The notes beneath the pieces are model-generated. The model ran no database searches and was not told the DNA's origin. It was given only the letters and a program-made list of their open reading frames with translations. The position numbers and the translations under genes are program-made. From Candidatus Coatesiibacteriota bacterium (lineage in GTDB: Bacteria > RBG-13-66-14), in assembly GCA_014728185.1 (NCBI GenBank), contig WJMB01000380.1, positions 1-6,600 of the forward strand: a stretch of DNA of 6,600 nucleotides. Direction: 5' to 3'. Numbering within the stretch: position 1 is the stretch's first letter; the number at the start of each line of letters is the position of its first letter. Below, in pieces: positions 1-4,487 of the stretch.

Positions 1-291
1 CTCCTCGTCGTAGCCCCAGCTTTCGGGCAGGCCGAAGTCCTGGACGTCGTCCTGGTCCAGGTAGAAGGTGAAGTCGTCGTCGAGGAGCAGCGTGTAGCGG
101 TCGATATCGGCGTTGTTGTAGCACCAGGCGATGTTCTCGACAACGGAGCGCGGGTCGGTGGGCGGCAGGAACTCGCCGTCCCGGGGATCGGAAGTGGTGG
201 GGACCTTCCAAAGATCGCAGCTCGAAACGAGCAGCACCAGCGCGACCGGGAGTAACAGGGCCGCTGCGCGTCTTGAATGGCATGTCATCAT
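1..291 (-). CDS. Secreted lipoprotein, N-terminal part (runs off left edge)
   Basis: The 97 visible codons encode the N-terminus of a lipoprotein; the rest lies beyond the window. A basic n-region (HSRR) and a hydrophobic core (ALLLPVALVLLV) lead to a lipobox, VSSC, with the lipidated cysteine at residue 25. The residue after it is Asp, which in enterobacteria favours inner-membrane retention; whether that rule holds here is unknown. The mature part starts with a Pro/Asp-rich linker. Then comes a stretch around residues 49-80 (ENIAWCYNNADIDRYTLLL, then acidic and aromatic residues) that resembles the first helices of an NTF2/SnoaL-like fold. That is my inference from pattern, not a confirmed domain. 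Two adjacent ATG codons can serve as start: 289-291, or 286-288, which sits at the better distance (7 nt) from the GAGG at 296-299. Substrate and function are unknown. Confidence 0.5.
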   Translation of the reverse strand, partial: MMTCHSRRAAALLLPVALVLLVSSCDLWKVPTTSDPRDGEFLPPTDPRSVVENIAWCYNNADIDRYTLLLDDDFTFYLDQDDVQDFGLPESWGYDEE

Positions 292-350
292 AGCACCTCA
301 CAGCCTTCTCGCTGCCGATCATCCACGCCGTGTATCGACTCCGGCGGAAC

Positions 351-378
351 CCGTACCCATCGAACCGTACCCATCGAA
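351..378. repeat. Two perfect 14-bp tandem repeats
   Basis: CCGTACCCATCGAA occurs twice head to tail (351-364 and 365-378) with no mismatch. The array lies 60-87 nt upstream of the lipoprotein start and joins directly onto the 11-bp array that follows. It could be a pair of protein-binding sites or a variable-number tandem repeat in a leader or promoter. Confidence 0.85.
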
Positions 379-410
379 CATGCGCTAAACATACACTAAA
401 CATGCTCTAA
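378..410. repeat. Three imperfect 11-bp tandem repeats
   Basis: The units are ACATGCGCTAA (378-388), ACATACACTAA (389-399) and ACATGCTCTAA (400-410); they share ACAT, C and CTAA. An 11-bp period puts equivalent bases on nearly the same face of the helix, as expected for cooperative binding of a regulator. The array is 87-119 nt upstream of the lipoprotein gene. I see only a weak AT-rich block (TATATT on the minus strand at 435-440) as a possible -10 further upstream, and no matching -35. Confidence 0.8.
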
Positions 411-556
411 GCGTGATCCATGATACGGGAACTCACCCGGTAGTAATATAGCACAATAAGGAGGGAGGCGCACCCCCGCCAGCTACGACCCGAGCTCGTT
501 AACCGTGATTATCTCGATTCCAAGCTGCCCCGGCCCCATTGCGTTGATGGTGCAAG

Positions 557-590
557 CGAAGAACCGGTCCCCTCGAGGACCGGTTCTTCG
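557..590 (-). terminator. 14-bp stem hairpin at the 3' end of the barrel gene
   Basis: The arms CGAAGAACCGGTCC (557-570) and GGACCGGTTCTTCG (577-590) are perfectly complementary around the 6-nt loop CCTCGA. The hairpin begins 33 nt past the barrel stop codon. A second small hairpin, CTGGAT-TG-ATCCAG (597-610), lies between them. No T-run follows on either strand (the minus strand continues CTTGCACC), so this is not a standard intrinsic terminator. It may protect the 3' end of the mRNA or need Rho for termination. Confidence 0.6.
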
Positions 591-623
591 TCCGGGCTGG
601 ATTGATCCAGGCCGACGGTGGAA

Positions 624-2318
624 CTAAATGCGACTCTCCAGGGTCACGCGCAGGCCGTCGAAGGGCGGCTCCTCGCGGCAGATGCCACCGGAGCAGACCA
701 GGCCGCCGCGCTCGTTGCCGTAGAAGACCGACAGATCGTGGTTGGGACCCAGGTGGAAGGTCACCTCGCCGGTGATCCAGTAGTCGCGTCCTTCGTCCAG
801 GGTGCGCAGGTCGCCCAGGGCGAACTGGGCGCCGACAGTGGCGCTGAACAGCTCGGGCCAGTTGTAGGTCAGGCTGCCCTGGGGGTTCTGCTCGCTGATG
901 TCGTTCTCGCCGAAGTCGCCGAGGACCTCGTGCTCCTCGATGAGCTCGTGGCGGTAGTGCAGAGCCAGGGAGTGACCGGTGGGGAAGATGTAGGAGACCT
1001 CGAGGTCGGGCCAGATCTCGTCGCGCTCGTAGAGGTAGTAATCGGCCTCGCCCACAGTACCGTACTCCTTGCTCTCACCGTGGAGCCAGCCAGCGGCCAC
1101 CAGGTGCCAGGGCCAGGCGTCCCAGCGGACCTCGCCGCCGTACTCGGTGCGGGTCATCTCCTCGGCGGAGTCCCAGGCATCGCAGTATCCGCCGCTCACC
1201 GAGAGACCGATCAGCGGCGAGTAGGTGAGCTGGACCAGGTAGCCTTCCTCGTCCTTGCCCGGGTAGGACTTGTCCAGGGGCTTGGTGGAGAAACTAACCT
1301 CGGGGGGCGAGTTCCAGTGATTGTAGAAGTGGTCGTAGTTCTTGTACTCGACGCGCAGGGAGTTGCGGCCCAGGTAACCCACCAGGGAGGCGTAGATCGC
1401 CTCGCCGTCGTAGGGCACGTATTCGGTCCCCTCGAGCTCGTAGCCCGAGCTGGCGGCATATTCACCGTAGAAGTCGACGTAGTCAGTGGTTACCTTGAGG
1501 CGGCCCGAGGGCATCAGCAGGGGCTTGCGGATGGCCTCTCCGGAAACGAAGTCCACGCCGACCTGCTGATCCTGGCTGACCAGACCGCCACCGATTTCGA
1601 TCCAGGGTAGGAAGGGGTTGAAGCTGGCCTCGACGGCGCGTACGTCGTCGGTGAAGGTGTAGAGCGGGTCGAAGTCGTAGCTGCCCCGGCCGACCAGGCC
1701 CTTGACGTCGAGCCAGTCCAGGGTGACGTGACCGTAGAAGCCCTCGAGGAAGTTGTCGACGTCGTAGAAGATGGGATCATCGTAGAGGTGGAGGGTCAGG
1801 CCGCGGCCGAAGGTGGTGTAGAAGGTGCCGTAGCGGGCCTCGGCGACCTCGCCTGCATAGCCGACGTACCACTTGAACAGCTCGCTTTTATACTGGCGGG
1901 AGTAGGTCAGCACGTCGTCGTAGCGCGGCTGCCAGAAGCGCAGGGTGCCCCCGAGAACGAGATTGTCGATACTGACGTTGGCCGTCAGGTCGTCCTCGAA
2001 AGTCTGCATGCCGTAGACCTTGCCGCCGGCGGCGCTGTCGTAGACGCTCTCGTAGAGCTTGTACTCGGCGGTGTTGCTGACCTGGATGCCGACCTGGGTC
2101 TCGTCGTCGCCGACGCCGATGACATAGGAGTAGGCGTTTTCCTCCTCTTCGGCTTCTTCTACGGTATCCTCAGCGGCTTCGTCTCCGGCTTCGACATCCT
2201 CACCGTCGCCGACGATGAAATCGGGTTCCTCGGGGTACTCGTCTTCCTCCTGGGCCGCCGTCGCACCGGTTAGGACCAGCAGACAGGCCAGGGTAAGGTA
2301 CAGGATGGAATAGCGCAC
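624..2318 (-). CDS. DUF6029-like outer-membrane beta-barrel protein
   Basis: This is a complete 564-residue protein. Residues 1-22 are a signal peptide ending in ATAA before Gln, with no lipobox, so it is probably cleaved by signal peptidase I. Residues 24-60 are extremely acidic (mostly Glu and Asp). The rest alternates aromatic/hydrophobic and polar residues with Gly/Tyr-rich turns, as in outer-membrane beta-barrels, and ends in a strand-like GLRVTLESRI. The segment around 160-210 (ARYGTFYTTFGRGLTLHLYD, then a DNFLEG-like stretch) matches what I recall of DUF6029 barrels; this is pattern recall, not a search. Near the C-terminus C542 and C547 form CSGGIC, and C379 is the only other cysteine in the mature protein. 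The start is GTG (2316-2318) behind a very strong GGAGGAGG (2323-2330). The gene follows a thioredoxin gene after 61 nt, probably in one operon. What it transports or binds is unknown. Confidence 0.8.
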   Translation of the reverse strand: MRYSILYLTLACLLVLTGATAAQEEDEYPEEPDFIVGDGEDVEAGDEAAEDTVEEAEEEENAYSYVIGVGDDETQVGIQVSNTAEYKLYESVYDSAAGGKVYGMQTFEDDLTANVSIDNLVLGGTLRFWQPRYDDVLTYSRQYKSELFKWYVGYAGEVAEARYGTFYTTFGRGLTLHLYDDPIFYDVDNFLEGFYGHVTLDWLDVKGLVGRGSYDFDPLYTFTDDVRAVEASFNPFLPWIEIGGGLVSQDQQVGVDFVSGEAIRKPLLMPSGRLKVTTDYVDFYGEYAASSGYELEGTEYVPYDGEAIYASLVGYLGRNSLRVEYKNYDHFYNHWNSPPEVSFSTKPLDKSYPGKDEEGYLVQLTYSPLIGLSVSGGYCDAWDSAEEMTRTEYGGEVRWDAWPWHLVAAGWLHGESKEYGTVGEADYYLYERDEIWPDLEVSYIFPTGHSLALHYRHELIEEHEVLGDFGENDISEQNPQGSLTYNWPELFSATVGAQFALGDLRTLDEGRDYWITGEVTFHLGPNHDLSVFYGNERGGLVCSGGICREEPPFDGLRVTLESRI

Positions 2319-2379
2319 GCGGCCTCCTCCTCGGGCGTAGGGAAGCGTCTGACGGTTCGTCTGGTTCGTCGGCCGGCGC

Positions 2380-2865
2380 TTACAGCCCCAGGGCCTCGAC
2401 GACGGCTTCCTCGATCTTGTCCTCGTCGCCGGGCTGGATGCGACGGAAGGTGTCGGTGATCTGGCCGTCGTAACCGATGACCACGATGAAGGGGATGCCG
2501 GCGTCGCCGCCCTGGTAGGCCTGGAGCGCCGCCGCGTTCTGATCGAGCACGATGGTGTAGGTCACGCCGAGCTCCCGAGCCTTGGCCTTGACCGAGGAGA
2601 CGTTGCGGGGCAGGTCCTCGGAGATGCCGATCACCCGCAGGCCGTCGTCCTTGTACTCCTCGTAGAGCTCCTGCATATGAGGCATCACGGCCAGACAGGG
2701 ACTGCAACTGGTGGCCCAGAAATCCAGCACAACGACGTAATCGCCGATGTAATCGGAGAGCTTGACGTTGTTGCCGTTGACATCCTCGAGCTGGAACAGG
2801 GGCGCCTGGGCGGCCACGGCGACGCCGGCCAGCAGGACCAGCAGTAGAGCGCTGAGCTTGCGCAT
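2380..2865 (-). CDS. Secreted TlpA/ResA-like thioredoxin-fold oxidoreductase
   Basis: This is a complete 161-residue thiol-disulfide oxidoreductase. An N-terminal signal peptide of about 18-19 residues (MRK, then a Leu/Val/Ala core ending near VAVAA) lacks a lipobox cysteine, so a soluble periplasmic protein is expected. A redoxin/TlpA-type domain fills the rest. It has PLFQLEDVNG followed by LSDY near residues 22-39, the active site FWATSCSPC with redox cysteines C54 and C57, and a cis-proline loop at GIP (P125). The usual WC before the active site is SC here. The family exchanges disulfides in envelope proteins, for example in cytochrome c maturation; the partner here is unknown. The ATG at 2863-2865 has AAGGAG 6 nt upstream. 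A strong promoter lies about 70 nt upstream, and the barrel gene follows after 61 nt, so the pair is likely co-transcribed. The barrel's CSGGIC motif is a candidate substrate. Confidence 0.9.
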   Translation of the reverse strand: MRKLSALLLVLLAGVAVAAQAPLFQLEDVNGNNVKLSDYIGDYVVVLDFWATSCSPCLAVMPHMQELYEEYKDDGLRVIGISEDLPRNVSSVKAKARELGVTYTIVLDQNAAALQAYQGGDAGIPFIVVIGYDGQITDTFRRIQPGDEDKIEEAVVEALGL

Positions 2866-2883
2866 GGGTTTCTCCTTCCGGGC

Positions 2884-2904
2884 CGACCGACCGGCGGTCG
2901 GTCG
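2884..2904 (-). promoter_or_regulatory. 21-nt perfect palindrome in the 5' leader of the thioredoxin gene
   Basis: CGACCGACCG (2884-2893) and CGGTCGGTCG (2895-2904) flank a single base. It lies between the predicted transcription start (about 2927) and the ribosome-binding site (2872-2877), ending 6 nt before it. As RNA it could form a stable hairpin that affects translation or mRNA stability; as DNA it could be an operator. Its GACC/GGTC tetramers echo the terminator-like hairpins of the repeat family at 3414-3435, so it may be a relic of that family. Confidence 0.7.
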
Positions 2905-2933
2905 ATTCCATATCTTGGTTTGCGAAAGTCCTA

Positions 2934-2962
2934 ATTATCGGGGACGGAGCCCCCCGTGTCAA
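2934..2962 (-). promoter_or_regulatory. Sigma-70-type promoter of the thioredoxin-barrel operon
   Basis: On the minus strand a perfect TTGACA (2957-2962) is followed by a 17-nt spacer and GATAAT (2934-2939), one base from consensus. The predicted start is near 2927, giving a leader of about 60 nt. The spacer itself contains a GGGG/CCCC inverted repeat, which could bind a repressor or simply be chance in GC-rich DNA. Confidence 0.85.
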
Positions 2963-2976
2963 CCTTGGAGTGTTTC

Positions 2977-2993
2977 CCGCGGTGTCTCCGCGG
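2977..2993. promoter_or_regulatory. Paired CCGCGG palindromes upstream of the -35
   Basis: Two CCGCGG hexamers (2977-2982 and 2988-2993) are separated by 5 nt, so they repeat at 11 bp, about one helical turn. They begin 14 nt upstream of the -35 box of the thioredoxin promoter, where an activator could sit. Short GC palindromes occur by chance in such DNA, so this is only a candidate site. Confidence 0.35.
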
Positions 2994-3004
2994 TCCGGAG
3001 CTGA

Positions 3005-3169
3005 CTAACTGGGCGGGAAAAGGGGTTAGCTAAGTTTAACGCATCCGGCGCCGGATTTCAGATTCCGGGGGCACCCGGTGCTCAACCAGGCCTTATTGAG
3101 ATACATTCGGGACCGGTCATCCGTCTTCGCCGCCGGTCCGCAGGAACGCCGCTGATCGTCGAGAACCGC
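3005..3169. other. Gene-free DNA with scattered palindromes, function unknown
   Basis: No gene or clear promoter is visible. The stretch holds a TTAGCTAA palindrome (3026-3033), a perfect 14-bp palindrome ATCCGGCGCCGGAT (3043-3056) and a 7-bp inverted repeat GGACCGG/CCGGTCC (3110-3116 and 3133-3139) with a 16-nt loop. It leads into the repeat-rich block that starts near 3170. Confidence 0.5.
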
Positions 3170-3279
3170 CCCTCAGCGCCCTGTAGGGCGGCCCCGTAGA
3201 TTTGGATCTCTGCGGGCCTCCGCGAATTGATGACGACCGCCCATCCTCGACCTATATCGTTCGTCTTACCCTATAGGGC
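3170..3279. repeat. Diverged units of the modular palindromic repeat family
   Basis: GCCCTGTAGGGC (3178-3189) is followed by a hairpin-prone stretch with outer arms GGCCC (3190-3194) and GGGCC (3214-3218) and an inner AGAT-TTGG-ATCT (3198-3209). Next, 3236-3278 matches 4157-4199 at 39 of 43 positions by my alignment; the shared core includes CTATATCGTTCGTCTTACCC. These are the entry modules that precede the CA-loop hairpins elsewhere in the family. Confidence 0.65.
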
Positions 3280-3435
3280 GGCGGGGATCGGGGAACCAGT
3301 TCCACACCCCCGCACTACATGGTCCCGTTGTCATGAACCGTCTACAACCTGCGATAACCCTTCGTATCACCCTGTAGGGTTGGGATTCAATCCCAACCGC
3401 GTAAAACGAAAACGGGCCGACCGGTCGGTCGGCCC
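3280..3435. repeat. 156-bp direct repeat, left copy
   Basis: This copy aligns without gaps to 4311-4466, offset 1,031 bp. I count 10 mismatches, with an unbroken identical core at 3332-3412. Modules in order: a compound hairpin with outer arms GCGGGG (3281-3286) and CCCCGC (3308-3313) and an inner arm pair GGAAC-CA-GTTCC (3292-3303); a linker holding CATGAACCGTCTACAACC; ACCCTGTAGGGT; a hairpin with 10-bp arms GGTTGGGATT and AATCCCAACC (3378-3398); an A-rich spacer; and a GGGCCGACC/GGTCGGCCC hairpin. The smaller unit 3373-3440 has 7-bp inverted ends, TGTAGGG and CCCTACA, like a short mobile palindromic element. Confidence 0.85.
3414..3435 (-). terminator. Intrinsic terminator-like hairpin inside the left repeat
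   Basis: Perfect 9-bp arms GGGCCGACC (3414-3422) and GGTCGGCCC (3427-3435) enclose a 4-nt loop. Read on the minus strand, the hairpin is followed by GTTTTCGTTTTACGC, a T-rich tract. It would stop minus-strand transcripts, such as that of the small cysteine-module gene whose stop is 225 nt upstream on that strand. Confidence 0.6.
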
Positions 3436-3506
3436 CTACAATATTCTATGCATTCTGTACGGCGGCAGTGATTGATTGTTTATTAGCCTTTCACCGCTTT
3501 TTATTA

Positions 3507-3600
3507 ACACGGCGGGCGGCAAGGGTCCAGACCCGCCCCCTCGCCCTACGTTATCACGTTGACATGAACCGTCGATAACCTGCGGCAACCGCCCATCAGC
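3507..3600. repeat. Diverged third copy of the CA-loop hairpin plus linker
   Basis: This resembles the first part of the 156-bp repeat: a GC-rich hairpin (inner arms GGGTC-CA-GACCC at 3523-3534, with imperfect outer GGCG/CGCC arms) followed by CCTACGTTATC and the conserved linker TGACATGAACCGTC (3560-3573). It ends with CAACCGCCCATCAGC, which matches the entry module of other units. The inner stem sequence differs from the other copies while the CA loop is kept. Confidence 0.6.
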
Positions 3601-3659
3601 ACCCGACGTCGTCTTCAGCAGGATCATCGATCGCGCTCACTGATTCCCCGGGAGGCACC

Positions 3660-3962
3660 CTACTCGTACTCCTCACAGTACCAGACCCCGCCCGGCGGCT
3701 TGGGGTAGGTGCAGCGTTCCGCGCGTCGGCAGGTCCGGCAGAGCCCCCGATAGCGGCTCAGCGGCGCGGAGGGTCCTTCGGATCGCACCGCGCGGATCAC
3801 CGGCGGAGCCTCGAGGCCGACGAACTCGGCGCAGTGATAGACCGGCGCCGGATTCATCCGCCGCAGCTCGCAGTTCTCGGCGTGGACGCAATCGGCGCAA
3901 AGTCCCCGCGGCCGCGGAGAGGCCGTGGTCAGACGGTCACTGCTGGAGGTGCTTTTATCCAT
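3660..3962 (-). CDS. Small protein with two four-cysteine modules
   Basis: This is a complete 100-residue protein of unknown function, with no signal peptide or membrane segment, so it is presumably cytoplasmic. It contains two similar modules: GLC-x2-C-x5-C-x12-C (C22, C25, C31, C44) and GLC-x2-C-x5-C-x11-C (C75, C78, C84, C96). The second ends in PPGGVWYCEEYE. Each set of four cysteines could bind a zinc ion or an iron-sulfur cluster. I recall similar short cysteine-module hypothetical proteins in anaerobic and deltaproteobacterial genomes but know no assigned role. I chose the ATG at 3960-3962. The frame could extend to a TTG at 4002-4004, but that lies upstream of the start site predicted from the sigma-54 promoter. 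No clear Shine-Dalgarno precedes either codon. The gene stands alone between two repeat blocks. Confidence 0.75.
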   Translation of the reverse strand: MDKSTSSSDRLTTASPRPRGLCADCVHAENCELRRMNPAPVYHCAEFVGLEAPPVIRAVRSEGPSAPLSRYRGLCRTCRRAERCTYPKPPGGVWYCEEYE

Positions 3963-4007
3963 TTGAATACCGTTCGGCGAGGGATGGATCGCTTCACCGA
4001 ACAATAC

Positions 4008-4024
4008 TGCAAGGATCGTGCCAG
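4008..4024 (-). promoter_or_regulatory. Sigma-54 (RpoN) promoter of the cysteine-module gene
   Basis: The minus strand reads CTGGCACG-ATCC-TTGCA, matching the sigma-54 consensus YTGGCACG-N4-TTGCW at every defined position and with correct -24/-12 spacing. Transcription should start near 3997, giving a leader of about 35 nt before the ATG at 3962. Such promoters need an ATP-hydrolysing enhancer-binding protein, so this gene is expected to be tightly switched by a specific signal. Confidence 0.8.
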
Positions 4025-4057
4025 TTACCGCCGGAATTGACCCCTACGTTATGGCTT

Positions 4058-4070
4058 TGATTGTCAATCA
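4058..4070. promoter_or_regulatory. 13-bp dyad upstream of the sigma-54 promoter
   Basis: TGATTG-T-CAATCA is a perfect inverted repeat centred about 67 bp upstream of the predicted start. It may bind an enhancer-binding protein or an auxiliary factor. It has the same ATTG/CAAT core as the dyad at 4095-4113. Confidence 0.4.
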
Positions 4071-4094
4071 GTTAGCCGCGCCGCTCCATATGCG

Positions 4095-4113
4095 TCCAAT
4101 CATCTGTATTGGA
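4095..4113. promoter_or_regulatory. 19-bp dyad, candidate enhancer (UAS) site
   Basis: TCCAAT-N7-ATTGGA is a perfect 6+6 inverted repeat centred at 4104, about 107 bp upstream of the predicted sigma-54 start. That is within the usual range for enhancer-binding protein sites, which are typically spaced dyads. Which regulator binds it cannot be told from this window. Confidence 0.45.
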
Positions 4114-4156
4114 GAGAAACGCGCCACCGGGGCGGATCTCCCCGCTACCATCGGCA

Positions 4157-4275
4157 ACCGCTCATTCTCGATCTATATCGTTCGTCTTACCCTGTAGGGT
4201 TGGGATTCTGGGACCAGTCCCACATCCCAACCGCGTAAATGCAAAACGGGCCGACCTCAAGGTCGGCTCCTACAG
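4157..4275. repeat. Repeat-family unit with nested CA-loop hairpin
   Basis: An entry module (4157-4199, like 3236-3278) leads to a nested hairpin. Its outer arms are GGTTGGGAT (4198-4206) and ATCCCAACC (4224-4232), and its inner arms are TGGGAC-CA-GTCCCA (4209-4222). A spacer GCGTAAATGCAAAAC and a GCCGACC/GGTCGGC hairpin follow. The unit 4193-4274 ends in near-inverted TGTAGG and CCTACA. It is a longer version of the 3373-3440 unit. Confidence 0.75.
4248..4270 (-). terminator. Terminator-like hairpin inside the middle repeat unit
   Basis: Arms GCCGACC (4250-4256) and GGTCGGC (4261-4267) enclose the loop TCAA. The minus strand continues GTTTTGCATTTACGC, which is T-rich. It lies between the helicase terminator and the sigma-54 promoter, so it could serve as a second block against read-through from the helicase into the cysteine-module gene. 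Confidence 0.45.
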
Positions 4276-4310
4276 AATCGGTCCACGGGACCGATGCGAT
4301 TGGCTAACGC

Positions 4311-4466
4311 GGCGGGGGTCGGGAAACCAGTTCCACACCCCCGCACTACGTGATTCCGCTGACATGAACCGTCTACAACCTGCGATAACCCTTCGTATCA
4401 CCCTGTAGGGTTGGGATTCAATCCCAACCGCGTAAAACGAAAATGGGCCGAACGATCGGTCGGCCC
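4311..4466. repeat. 156-bp direct repeat, right copy
   Basis: This is the right-hand copy of 3280-3435, in the same orientation with no gaps. The outer hairpin arms are GCGGGGGT (4312-4319) and ACCCCCGC (4337-4344); the second hairpin is GGTTGGGATT/AATCCCAACC (4409-4429). The distal TGTAGGG/CCCTACA end seen in the left copy is not preserved here, because the sequence diverges after 4466. The two copies bracket the cysteine-module gene and its sigma-54 control region. Confidence 0.85.
4445..4466 (-). terminator. Intrinsic terminator of the helicase gene
   Basis: The near-perfect palindrome has arms GGGCCGA (4445-4451) and TCGGCCC (4460-4466) and begins 22 nt past the helicase stop codon. On the minus strand it is followed by ATTTTCGTTTTACG. 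A strong GC stem plus T-rich tail at this distance is a normal intrinsic terminator; here it is supplied by a member of the repeat family. Confidence 0.7.
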
Positions 4467-4487
4467 TGGACTACTACAGCATGCGAT

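Larger units (their letters stand above)
292..623. other. Gene-free control and 3'-end region between lipoprotein and barrel genes
   Basis: This 332-nt interval holds, from left to right, the lipoprotein ribosome-binding site (GAGG at 296-299), the two tandem arrays (351-410), an AT-rich patch near 430-450, a small CGAGCTCG palindrome at 491-498, and the hairpins at the end of the barrel gene (557-610). I find no convincing coding sequence. A plus-strand frame at 131-388 only mirrors the lipoprotein gene and its leader. Confidence 0.6.

Noticed and set aside
618..1610. Long plus-strand open frame (330 residues) antisense to the barrel gene
   Set aside because: It is a repetitive Val/Ala/Gly/Leu-rich translation produced by the codon bias of the minus-strand gene; there is no recognisable domain, and the barrel has a signal peptide and a strong ribosome-binding site.
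2270..2962. 230-residue minus-strand frame overlapping the thioredoxin gene
   Set aside because: It is an Arg/Gly/Pro-rich out-of-frame shadow; the thioredoxin frame has a signal peptide, active site and ribosome-binding site.
3227..3475. 82-residue plus-strand open frame across the left repeat block
   Set aside because: It runs through the palindromic repeats and shares peptide fragments (ISFVLP, NRVK-RAD) with the frame at 4109-4408 only because the DNA is repeated; there is no ribosome-binding site or domain.
3963..4004. Longer start (TTG at 4002-4004) for the cysteine-module protein
   Set aside because: It would begin upstream of the transcription start predicted from the sigma-54 promoter and has no ribosome-binding site.
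4109..4408. 99-residue plus-strand open frame across the right repeat block
   Set aside because: As with the left block, it is translated repeat DNA covering hairpins, with no independent coding evidence.
3280..4466. CRISPR array
   Set aside because: The repeats are long, modular and unevenly spaced, with no regular short repeat-spacer alternation and no cas genes.
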